From NCBI GenBank assembly GCA_027460525.1, contig JAPZAS010000032.1, forward strand, positions 62,001 to 126,000: a stretch of 64,000 nucleotides of DNA, read 5' to 3'. Position 1 is the stretch's first letter. Every line of letters starts with the position of its first letter. The notes beneath the pieces are model-generated. The model searched no databases and was not told the origin of the DNA. It saw nothing but the letters and a program-made list of their open reading frames with translations. Positions 17,292-24,240 of the stretch are shown here, piece after piece. The translations under genes and the position numbers were made by a program. This stretch comes from Candidatus Methanoperedens sp. (GTDB taxonomy: Archaea; Halobacteriota; Methanosarcinia; Methanosarcinales; Methanoperedenaceae).

Positions 17292-17603
17292 TTATCCACC
17301 ACTTTCTACACTGACATCGCTCATTTCTGTTGGAGCAGCTTCCTTCTCCTTTTCTAATTTTTCGCCAACTTCCTCACGAGTGAATGTTTTTTCTCCAATT
17401 TCCTTTTCTTCGACTTCCTTTATCACTGTAAGAACCTCGGGTTTATAATACAGATTAGTCTTATCTACAAGTGCCCATGTGCCTTCCTCATCTGACATGA
17501 TTTCGGTTATATTACCTTTCGTGCCTGTAGGCGCATAGAGTACCGACTTCCCTACGTGTAAAGGACTGCCTCCCGAATCAAATATCGGTGTTTCACTCAT
17601 CAA
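17292..17603 (-). CDS. DUF2098-family protein
   Basis: 103 residues, or 102 from the second Met. The core SPLHVGKSVLYAPTGTKGNI followed by EGTWALVDKTNLYYKPEVL matches the DUF2098 pattern found in methanogens: a short SH3-like barrel with a G-T-x-G turn. The C-terminal 40 residues are Glu/Lys rich and probably disordered. It is encoded upstream of mcr on the same strand but separated by 309 bases. Function unknown; distribution in methanogens suggests a link with methanogenesis. Confidence 0.7.
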   Translation of the reverse strand: MMSETPIFDSGGSPLHVGKSVLYAPTGTKGNITEIMSDEEGTWALVDKTNLYYKPEVLTVIKEVEEKEIGEKTFTREEVGEKLEKEKEAAPTEMSDVSVESGG

Positions 17604-17702
17604 TTCATATTAGTACTGATACCCCTTAATTCTTGCGGTTTTCAGCATGAAATAGCTTTATCGATAGGTTTAATAGCGATTATCCACTACTGGAAAAGAA
17701 CC

Positions 17703-17776
17703 GGGCCCGTGGTCTAGTTGGTTATGACGTCGCCTTGACATGGCGGAGATCCGGAGTTCGAATCTCCGCGGGCCCA
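17703..17776 (+). tRNA. tRNA-Val (anticodon GAC)
   Basis: 74-base cloverleaf. Acceptor stem GGGCCCG/CGGGCCC with discriminator A at 17776; anticodon loop CTTGACA gives GAC; T-arm GGAGTTCGAATCTCC. CCA is not encoded. TATA-like TTTAATAG lies about 30 bases upstream. Confidence 0.95.
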
Positions 17777-17777
17777 T

Positions 17778-18116
17778 TTAATACCCGCCTGACTTTAGGA
17801 AATCGTCAGCAAGATTTTTCCGGATATTTAGCCTGCTATCGTCAACAACCTCGGTGATTTTAAGGATTTTCTGGGCTCTTCGCTGCTCAGGCGGGCAAGC
17901 GCATTCGTAAATATAATGCAGGTAACCGGTCTTAAAATTCTCAACCGTGTTCAGATGGGTATAAGGTGTATTGCATGCATGGCAGATTCCCACCTCTGGA
18001 ATAAGTTCACTGCAGAGCGGACATTCATGTACCATGATTTCCACGATTTTATTGTCGGTATTCAGGGCGGTGAGTTTAAATTCTTTCTTTTTTTTGGGTT
18101 CGTCCAAGAACATCAC
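17778..18116 (-). CDS. Zinc-ribbon protein of unknown function
   Basis: 112 residues. Two Cys pairs, CPLC (about 32-35) and CHAC (about 45-48), form a likely zinc ribbon; a CAC follows in YECACPPEQRR. N-terminus is basic (PKKKKEF). It runs into tRNA-Val from the opposite side with one base between. No family recognised; nucleic acid binding is plausible. Confidence 0.6.
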   Translation of the reverse strand: MMFLDEPKKKKEFKLTALNTDNKIVEIMVHECPLCSELIPEVGICHACNTPYTHLNTVENFKTGYLHYIYECACPPEQRRAQKILKITEVVDDSRLNIRKNLADDFLKSGGY

Positions 18117-18179
18117 CTTAAAACGAATAAAATAAAAAAAATAAAGTTAAACTATATCGCAGGATATTGATTAGAAAAG

Positions 18180-18587
18180 TTACTGGCTTTTCTTCTTCTT
18201 TTCGCGTCTTTTCCGGATTCTTTCCATTTCTGCTGGACCGATTACTCCGCCCATGATTATCACCTTTAATTTTATAGTGAATATTGTCTTATATACTTTT
18301 CCGGATAGTAAGACCGCAGACAATACTATGAAAGCATTGGATAAAGATGTTACGTTTGAAGATAGCATGTTTAAGAAGTGGTATGAAACTGATTTAGCGA
18401 ACAATAAGAACACGGCAAACGCGCTCGCTGCATCTTTACACAGTGTGGCGGGCGCAATAACGATTTTTTTATCTTCTATACCAAAGCTTACCTTATCGCC
18501 TGGATTAAGTCCGAGAGCATCGATTAACGCTCTTAGAATCACGGTAAAGTAGCTTCCGTTTGCGAACTGGAGTTTTCTGTTTACCAT
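18180..18587 (-). CDS. AbrB/SpoVT-type DNA-binding domain protein with odd C-terminus
   Basis: Start placed at 18587 (MVNRKLQFANGSYF) rather than 18608, because a TATA box (minus-strand TATATAAATA at 18611-18620) would start transcription near 18590 and give a leaderless message. Residues 1-45 have the swapped-hairpin AbrB pattern (PGDKVSFGIEDKKIVI). Residues about 55-115 look unlike a designed continuation and the last 24 (MGGVIGPAEMERIRKRREKK) are preceded by their own AAGGTGAT and TATA-like TATATAAG, so this ORF may be a fusion of an AbrB gene, an insert, and a separate tiny ORF (18180-18254). Confidence 0.5.
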   Translation of the reverse strand: MVNRKLQFANGSYFTVILRALIDALGLNPGDKVSFGIEDKKIVIAPATLCKDAASAFAVFLLFAKSVSYHFLNMLSSNVTSLSNAFIVLSAVLLSGKVYKTIFTIKLKVIIMGGVIGPAEMERIRKRREKKKKSQ

Positions 18588-18659
18588 ATAGTCTATTAAG
18601 AATCCCATACTATTTATATATTACTAACTAAATAAAAGTGCTTGAATTTTAGATTAAAA

Positions 18660-18715
18660 AATTCAAGTGGTTTTAAGACTGTTTTAAAGAAATAGAATAA
18701 AATTCAAGTGGTTTT
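18660..18715. promoter_or_regulatory. Direct repeat AATTCAAGTGGTTTT, likely operator
   Basis: Two identical 15-mers at 18660-18674 and 18701-18715, 41 bases apart (four helical turns). A partly inverted third copy (GTGCTTGAATTTT) lies at 18638-18650. They sit between the divergent AbrB gene and the HTH gene that starts at 18756, a usual place for shared operators. Confidence 0.5.
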
Positions 18716-18755
18716 TAGAAAAGCTTTAAGTTAAGTTTCACTATTATAATCTAAT

Positions 18756-19847
18756 ATGAAATCTAATGAGAATAAATCTATAAAAACCCAGATTAAAATT
18801 ATTTTATCACTATTAGATGGCTCTAATAAACCACAAAGACAAATAGCCAAAGAGATAGAAAAAGAAGAATCTACCGTTTCAAAAGCATTAAGATATTTGG
18901 AGAAAGATAAAGTGGTTGCCGTCGCTCCACAAATAATCAATAGCGGAAGGCGTAATAAAGGAATGTATAAAAACAACCTGTGTCGTCTTTCCTATGAAGT
19001 CGATAGCGGTTTTTATGTTTTGAATTTTTTTAGAAGTGTTTTTGCTCAAAAAACATTTTCCAAACAGGAAGAGAACGAGCTTCTAAATACCTTACAAAAA
19101 AACGATAAGATTCTTGAAATGCTGGTTAAAAAGCAGGACTGGCTAATTGATTACGAAAAGGCGAGACAGAAGAGTGAACCGAAACCCATCGATTGCGACA
19201 TGTGTTTGAGAGATTTACCAGAACCGTGCCCCTCTGGGTGCCCTTCTGGCGGGGATGAGCAGCAACGACAGTCCTGTTTAAAATTTAGGAAAGAAAATCC
19301 TAAATATATCGTTCCCACCTACCAAGAATTCGAGAAATCGAAAGCCGAATTAGAGAAAAACCTCAATGAAATGAATGAAGCACTAAAAAACGAATTGAAA
19401 AACAAATTTAAAAATCGACTCAGAATGTCTCCTTATTTTTTTAAGGCATGCTTGACCAACACCCACGAAGAGTTAGAAGAACAGCTTACAAAAATATATA
19501 ATTTAACAGTGGATGCACATCTTGAAAAGCATCCTCTCTCTATTTTCTCTCTCGGCTTTCTCGAAGATGCGCCCGAAGTAAGGACATGGGTTTTTTTTGA
19601 CAAGATTTTCGAGATATGTGTGGTTCATGATATTATGGAAAACGAAGCATCTGAAGAAGCAAAAAAGGATGTTTTAGAAATGAACAGGCACAAAGCTAAT
19701 GTTTTGGAGGATATAGAATGCCTTGGTATAAGGACGTATTACGAAGACCCTGACTTCTTAAAATCCATGTATGAACAAGAATGGGCAATGCGCAATCCAA
19801 AGCTTAAGTCTGTAAGGCTTAAGTCTGTAAGAAATAAGCCCGAATAG
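18756..19847 (+). CDS. Winged-helix protein with Cys cluster and coiled coil, unknown function
   Basis: 363 residues. Residues about 8-60 form a winged helix-turn-helix (QRQIAKEIEKEESTVSKALR is the recognition part). Residues about 145-175 carry clustered Cys (CDMCLRDLPEPCPSGC) that could bind zinc or Fe-S. A Glu/Lys-rich coiled coil covers about 185-225. The rest is an unrecognised alpha domain. The 3' end contains a 15-base tandem duplication (19802-19831) that repeats KLKSVR. Probably a plasmid- or virus-like regulator or replication accessory; A+T-rich relative to neighbours, consistent with transfer. Confidence 0.65.
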   Translation: MKSNENKSIKTQIKIILSLLDGSNKPQRQIAKEIEKEESTVSKALRYLEKDKVVAVAPQIINSGRRNKGMYKNNLCRLSYEVDSGFYVLNFFRSVFAQKTFSKQEENELLNTLQKNDKILEMLVKKQDWLIDYEKARQKSEPKPIDCDMCLRDLPEPCPSGCPSGGDEQQRQSCLKFRKENPKYIVPTYQEFEKSKAELEKNLNEMNEALKNELKNKFKNRLRMSPYFFKACLTNTHEELEEQLTKIYNLTVDAHLEKHPLSIFSLGFLEDAPEVRTWVFFDKIFEICVVHDIMENEASEEAKKDVLEMNRHKANVLEDIECLGIRTYYEDPDFLKSMYEQEWAMRNPKLKSVRLKSVRNKPE

Positions 19848-19850
19848 GCA

Positions 19851-19964
19851 TTACTTCTTCGCTTCTACGCCCACGCTGGACGCACCCTTAAGAATATCCA
19901 AAAGCTTTGGCTCCCACTTCATCAATTCCATGAACTCAAGCATCAGCCCCGTATCTTCCTGCAT
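19851..19964 (-). CDS. Possible small ORF, 37 residues
   Basis: ATG at 19964, product beginning MQEDTGLMLEFMELMKWEP and ending GVEAKK, amphipathic in its first half. It lies between the HTH protein and the acylphosphatase-like gene and ends 4 bases from the former. No Shine-Dalgarno is clear. It may be the end of a lost larger gene. Confidence 0.3.
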   Translation of the reverse strand: MQEDTGLMLEFMELMKWEPKLLDILKGASSVGVEAKK

Positions 19965-20027
19965 GCATAGATGTTTTCTGCATGTGAAGGTTAATTTAAT
20001 ATGACATAACAGCCATGAATAAAAACA

Positions 20028-20510
20028 ATGCAGAAATGCTATAACGTAATGGTGACTGGAAAAGTCCAGGATATTGGTTTAAGAAGCCTTATAGAAGACA
20101 TTGCAAGGCTGCTTGACCTTAAAGGGTTTGCCTTTAACGACCCTGACGGTAGCGTCAAAATGGTTTGTTGTGGAGACTCCAGCGAAATCAGCAACTTTTT
20201 AAAAGAAATACAAATCAGAGGGGAGCAAAAGGGCGCATTAATCGAGGACATTAAAAAAGAAGAAATCCCTTATCATATTTATCTTCCGCAGAGGTTCATA
20301 AGGTTATACACCGACGAGCTTGCTGACACCAATAGGAAGCTGGACGTTGGGATTGGCATACTAAAAGACATCAAAAGCGATACTTCGGCTCTTCCAGAAA
20401 TTAACTCCAAGTTTGATTCTTTTATTACTGAGCAGAGAGAGCACAACCAAGGGATGAAAGAGCACAACCAGCGTCTTGAGAAAATCCTCGAAAAATTAGC
20501 TGAAAGATAA
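20028..20510 (+). CDS. Acylphosphatase-like domain fused to coiled coil
   Basis: 160 residues. Residues 1-85 have the acylphosphatase fold pattern: VMVTGKVQDIGLRSLIE aligns with the phosphate-binding loop (family G-R-V-Q-G-V-G-F-R) and keeps the catalytic Arg; FAFNDPDGSV keeps the Asn. Residues about 100-160 form a coiled coil with an EHNQ repeat (REHNQGMKEHNQRLEK). Acylphosphatases are normally about 90 residues, so the extension is unusual and suggests a scaffolded or oligomeric protein. Catalytic competence is plausible, not shown. Confidence 0.65.
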   Translation: MQKCYNVMVTGKVQDIGLRSLIEDIARLLDLKGFAFNDPDGSVKMVCCGDSSEISNFLKEIQIRGEQKGALIEDIKKEEIPYHIYLPQRFIRLYTDELADTNRKLDVGIGILKDIKSDTSALPEINSKFDSFITEQREHNQGMKEHNQRLEKILEKLAER

Positions 20511-20758
20511 AAACAAGCATCCTTTTTTCAATTAAAATCGAAACGAAATTAATAAAATGATTTTTAAATATCTCAGATATTTTCATAAGAAAAGAAAAAT
20601 TATAAATGCTCCGATTACCTTATTTTAACATTCTAAAAATCAACAATAATACAAAATTTATTTATACCTTTAATCAATAAGAATTCATCATAGATAAAAT
20701 TAACTGAACACGGAATCTCACCACGGAGACAGAGGGAAAGAGATTGGCACCCCGTGCC

Positions 20759-21523
20759 TCAGCACCTCTGTGGTTTATCAAAACAAGCAAAATACAGGCA
20801 TTCATTGCGTGGAATCACAGGTATATCCATGCTGCCCTCGATAAATCTAACCGGCGCATCCCTGATGAGCACCGCTGGCGTGCTCTCATCCGCCTCGCCC
20901 ATTATTATCTGCGCCGCAGAAACAAGGTTATCTGCAGTGGCCCGGCGAGTGATCAATAAAGGTTTCCCGAAAAGGTCTTTTCTTCCTCTCACATCCTCCA
21001 CAGGCTCCATGCCTGCGCATGCCAGCGCTATGCCCACGCATCCCAGGCGCAGCGGCTGCGTCCTGCTATCACCGATGATAACGACAATGTTGCAATTGTA
21101 TTCCGCCATCAGCTTCTCCCTGATTTCAATGGCGCTCTTTTTTGGGTTTTCAGGAAGCAGCACCACGTGCCCCTCGGGCGCATTGGAATTATCTATCCCC
21201 GCGCTTGGCGAGAGCACGCCTTTGGTAATGGTTACAACCACGCCCGGAATCCCTCCGAGTATCTCATCGGATTCCTGAATTATTAATTCCATTTTTCTCG
21301 GATCATTTTCAAAAAGCTTTGAGAGTTCAATCGCTTTTTTGCCGGGCCTAATATCTTCAAGTTTGACAACACGTTTTTCTGCACTTGCAACTGCAGATTC
21401 TGCAAGCACTATTATATCGTTATCCTGCAATCTTTTGCCGGCAAAGCCAATTGCATCTATTAAAACCCCTGCAATATCATCACCCGGTTTTATGAGAGGT
21501 GTTTTTATGCCGATTACTTGCAT
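20759..21523 (-). CDS. CofE-like gamma-glutamyl ligase
   Basis: 254 residues from ATG 21523 (MQVIGIKTPLIKPGDDI). The CofE family (coenzyme F420-0:L-glutamate ligase) uses GTP to add glutamate to a phosphorylated cofactor. Shared features: LIKPGDDIAG start, ASAEKRVVKLEDI, SAGIDNSNAPEGHVVLLP and RGRKDLFGKPL. Different: the usual ISDTFGRPWR motif reads IGDSRTQPLR, and the region before SAGID is changed, so it is a divergent paralogue. Its start lies inside the end of the ThiC-like gene (10-base overlap). With folate-type genes in the same operon, glutamylation of a pterin rather than F420 is possible. Confidence 0.7.
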   Translation of the reverse strand: MQVIGIKTPLIKPGDDIAGVLIDAIGFAGKRLQDNDIIVLAESAVASAEKRVVKLEDIRPGKKAIELSKLFENDPRKMELIIQESDEILGGIPGVVVTITKGVLSPSAGIDNSNAPEGHVVLLPENPKKSAIEIREKLMAEYNCNIVVIIGDSRTQPLRLGCVGIALACAGMEPVEDVRGRKDLFGKPLLITRRATADNLVSAAQIIMGEADESTPAVLIRDAPVRFIEGSMDIPVIPRNECLYFACFDKPQRC

Positions 21524-22752
21524 TTGTACACCTCTTTCATTATTTTTATGGCACAGAAATCTCCGCACATGGTACACGGTCCCTCCTCTGGCGCCAGCAC
21601 CCTTGCCTTTTCGCTGTCGATAGCATACATTAGCTGCCCATCCCAATCAAGTTCTGCTCTTTTTGCTGCAAGGTTCCTATCCCTTTCATTCAGCCCGTAT
21701 TTTATAGAATCACCTATATGCGCAGCTATCTTAAAAGCTATAAGCCCTTCCCTTACCTGTTCAGGACCAGGGAGACCGAGGTGCTCGGACGGCGTGATAT
21801 AGCAGAGGTAATCCGCGCCGGCTCCGCTTGCCATGCTTGCACCCACGCAACCAGCGATATGGTCGTATCCTACTGCCACGTCAGTGGGTAAAGGACCCGC
21901 GACGAAAAGCGGAAAATCCGACATCCGCTTATGGAACCTGACATACTCGGTTATCCTGTCGGCACGTACATGTCCTCCAATTCCTTCAATAATTGCCTGC
22001 ACACCTTCCTCATGTGCCCGTTTTGCAAGTTCCACGTTCTGTCTTATTTCCTCTATCTGCGCCTTATCCCGCGTATCGTGGATGCATCCGCTTCGCATGG
22101 TGTTTCCAAGCGAGAGGACGATATCGTATTTTTTCAGTATTTTTAATATCTCATCAAAGTTCTCGATGAACGGATTTTCGCACCTGTTGAGCATCATGTA
22201 AGCGCTTGTTATCGACCCGCCTTTGGATACTATGCCCATTATCCTTTTCCTTTTTTTCAGCATTCCAAGCGTTTTATTATCTATGCAGTGGAGTACAAAA
22301 GAACTCACACCTTTTTTAGCTTGCTTTCTTATATTCTTGATAATGTCCTTCTCATCCATATTCTCAAGACCTTTTTCGGCTGCGGTCTGGTAGATGGGTA
22401 CAGTGGTAATTGGAAGCGTCGTATTTTCAAGTATTCTTCGCCGTATTCCTGTGATATATCCACCCATTGAGAGGTCGGTTATGGTATCAGCCCCGTACTT
22501 TTCCGCAATTTGGGCTTTCTTTACTTCCTCGTCAGGACTGATCTTTAATGAGGAGGTGCCTATATTGACGTTCACTTTTGTTGCAAGACCTCTGCCTATG
22601 CCAACCGGTTTTTCTCCCCTGCCCATGATAACCACACTTCCACTTACAATTCGTTCAAGCAAAATCCCGATCTTGATATTCTCGACTTTCGCAACCGTTT
22701 CCATCTGCGCCGTTACATTACCATCCTTCGCCTGCTCTACCTGCGTTTTCAT
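21514..22752 (-). CDS. Divergent ThiC-family radical SAM enzyme
   Basis: 412 residues. ThiC makes hydroxymethylpyrimidine phosphate from AIR. Seen: KVNVNIGTSS, VSKGGSI, ENPFIENFDEILKI, YITPSEHLGLPG and the C-terminal cluster motif CTMCGDFC (C-x2-C-x4-C) that holds the SAM-binding [4Fe-4S]. Differences from canonical ThiC: LSLGDGLRPG reads LSLGNTMRSG, and the metal-site EGPGHVP reads EGIGGHVRA with one extra residue between Glu and His (about 21961-21993). It starts 4 bases inside metF and its end overlaps the CofE-like gene. It could be the thiamine enzyme or a paralogue with a different ring product, as BzaF is in benzimidazole synthesis. Confidence 0.8.
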   Translation of the reverse strand: MKTQVEQAKDGNVTAQMETVAKVENIKIGILLERIVSGSVVIMGRGEKPVGIGRGLATKVNVNIGTSSLKISPDEEVKKAQIAEKYGADTITDLSMGGYITGIRRRILENTTLPITTVPIYQTAAEKGLENMDEKDIIKNIRKQAKKGVSSFVLHCIDNKTLGMLKKRKRIMGIVSKGGSITSAYMMLNRCENPFIENFDEILKILKKYDIVLSLGNTMRSGCIHDTRDKAQIEEIRQNVELAKRAHEEGVQAIIEGIGGHVRADRITEYVRFHKRMSDFPLFVAGPLPTDVAVGYDHIAGCVGASMASGAGADYLCYITPSEHLGLPGPEQVREGLIAFKIAAHIGDSIKYGLNERDRNLAAKRAELDWDGQLMYAIDSEKARVLAPEEGPCTMCGDFCAIKIMKEVYKCK

Positions 22753-23684
22753 ATAATACCTGCCATTTCAAGTATTGCCTTTGTATTTTCATGATTTCCG
22801 ATTGGCATAATATGTATGCCGCCGCACATGTCGCGCAGTTCTTCGATTAACCCTGCTGCAATTTCCATCCCGGCGACTTTGGGATTCCTTGCAGTCTGCA
22901 TTTTGTGGATTATATCCTCAGGGATTTTGATACCTGCTATATTTTTATTAAGAAATCTTGCACTTTTTTCCGATTTTAATGGAATTATGCCAGCTATTAT
23001 TCTGCTTCGTCTAAATCCAATATCACTGATTTCAGCCACAAACATGGAAAAGCTGCCTGCGTCAAAAACAGCCTGAGTCTGGATAAACCGTGCACCCATC
23101 TTTATTTTTTTTTTAAGTTTGATAAGTGCAAGCTCGTTTGTTTCCATATTCGCAACCGCACCGGCACATAAATCCGTCCTGCTCTCTAATCTATTACCTG
23201 AAAAATCATACCCGCGATTTAATTTTTGAATCAATCCAAGAAGCTGCACCGAATCCATATCATACACAGGCTTTGCGCCTTCATGGTCACCCTTTGCAGG
23301 ATGGTCTCCTGACATTACCAGTATATTGTTTATTCCAAGCGCACAGGCTCCAAGAAGTTCTGACTGGAGCGCAAGCCTGTTCCGGTCCCTGCAGGTCAGG
23401 TGCATTATGGTTTCATATCCTTCTTGCCCAAGGATACAGCATGCTACCAGCGGGCTCATTCTCATTACAGCCCTCTGGTTATCGGTGATATTGACAGCAT
23501 CCACGACGTCTTTTATAAAGCTTGCGTCTTTCAGCATCATTTCTGTATCCGTCCCTTTTGGTGGGCTTATCTCGGCTGTGATTACGAATTTTCCTGAGCG
23601 AATTTTTTCACTGAAGCCCAAGCTACTTCCCCCGAAGCTTTTTTGCATGGTTTCTGGGTTCGTGTATAATTTCAAGATATTCAA
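22749..23684 (-). CDS. metF: Methylene-tetrahydrofolate reductase-like protein (MetF family)
   Basis: Up to 311 residues; starts at 23684 or at the Met 12 codons later (MQKSFGGSS, 23648). A TIM-barrel MetF: AEISPPKGTD near the N-terminus, NITDNQRAVMRMSPL, LTCRDRNRLALQSELLG (the flavin/folate-binding segment) and SGDHP. It reduces a methylene-pterin to the methyl form. Its 5' end overlaps MetV and its 3' end overlaps the ThiC-like gene. MetF paired with MetV is known from acetogens and from methanogens with H4F enzymes; whether the carrier here is H4F or H4MPT cannot be read off. Confidence 0.88.
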   Translation of the reverse strand: MNILKLYTNPETMQKSFGGSSLGFSEKIRSGKFVITAEISPPKGTDTEMMLKDASFIKDVVDAVNITDNQRAVMRMSPLVACCILGQEGYETIMHLTCRDRNRLALQSELLGACALGINNILVMSGDHPAKGDHEGAKPVYDMDSVQLLGLIQKLNRGYDFSGNRLESRTDLCAGAVANMETNELALIKLKKKIKMGARFIQTQAVFDAGSFSMFVAEISDIGFRRSRIIAGIIPLKSEKSARFLNKNIAGIKIPEDIIHKMQTARNPKVAGMEIAAGLIEELRDMCGGIHIMPIGNHENTKAILEMAGII

Positions 23685-24240
23685 GCTTCCCGAGCTTTTT
23701 CAGCTTCTCATAAATCGCATCCCAGGCGCAGGGGCGCTCATCCAGTTCGCATTTTCCCTCAACTGCGCCTCCGCAGGGTCCGTTCAGCAAGCCTTTGGCA
23801 CACTGAGCGATAGGGCATATACCCCCGTACATCCAGACCGTACATTCTCCGCACATATTGCACTGTTCTTCCATTATTTCATCACTTGAGAATCCGCCTA
23901 GTGATTCTGTATCAAGAGCGGGATAAACTATATCTGCAAACCTTGAGATTGCTGCCACACCTGTGCCGCAGGACATAACAAGCAGTGCATCAGATTCTCT
24001 TATCGCCGGATTTTGGGACAGCACTTCCTTCCACGAAGGTATACTGCATGCAGAGCTTAAAACTGTCCATCCAGCTATGGTTTTACCCGCTCTCTTCAAT
24101 CCTTTTTCCATTTCGAGCACTTCAGGTTCGCCGCCCACATGAAGTCTGGTTGCGCATTTCCCGCAGCCAATTATGAAAATGTTTTGCTCCTTCAGATTAC
24201 GCAGGATTTCCCTGAATTTTTTTTGCCTTGATATTATCAT
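23623..24240 (-). CDS. metV: MetV-like zinc/Fe-S partner of MetF (MTHFR C-terminal domain protein)
   Basis: 205 residues. It has the features of the methylene-tetrahydrofolate reductase C-terminal domain family: an N-terminal part with GCGKCATRLHVGGEPEV and SCGTGVAAI, and a C-terminal Cys-rich block QCNMCGECTVW, GGICPIAQCAKGLLNGPCGG and CELDERPCAWD, suited to Fe-S clusters. MetV forms a complex with MetF and passes electrons to it. Start ATG at 24240 overlaps the end of the folP-like gene by 4 bases; its own end overlaps metF. Confidence 0.85.
   Translation of the reverse strand: MIISRQKKFREILRNLKEQNIFIIGCGKCATRLHVGGEPEVLEMEKGLKRAGKTIAGWTVLSSACSIPSWKEVLSQNPAIRESDALLVMSCGTGVAAISRFADIVYPALDTESLGGFSSDEIMEEQCNMCGECTVWMYGGICPIAQCAKGLLNGPCGGAVEGKCELDERPCAWDAIYEKLKKLGKLEYLEIIHEPRNHAKKLRGK

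Noticed and set aside
18253-18552. 99-residue plus-strand ORF opposite the AbrB-like gene
   Set aside because: Its first 60 residues look protein-like, but the rest is the complement of the AbrB domain; kept only as a remark in the odd-ORF finding.
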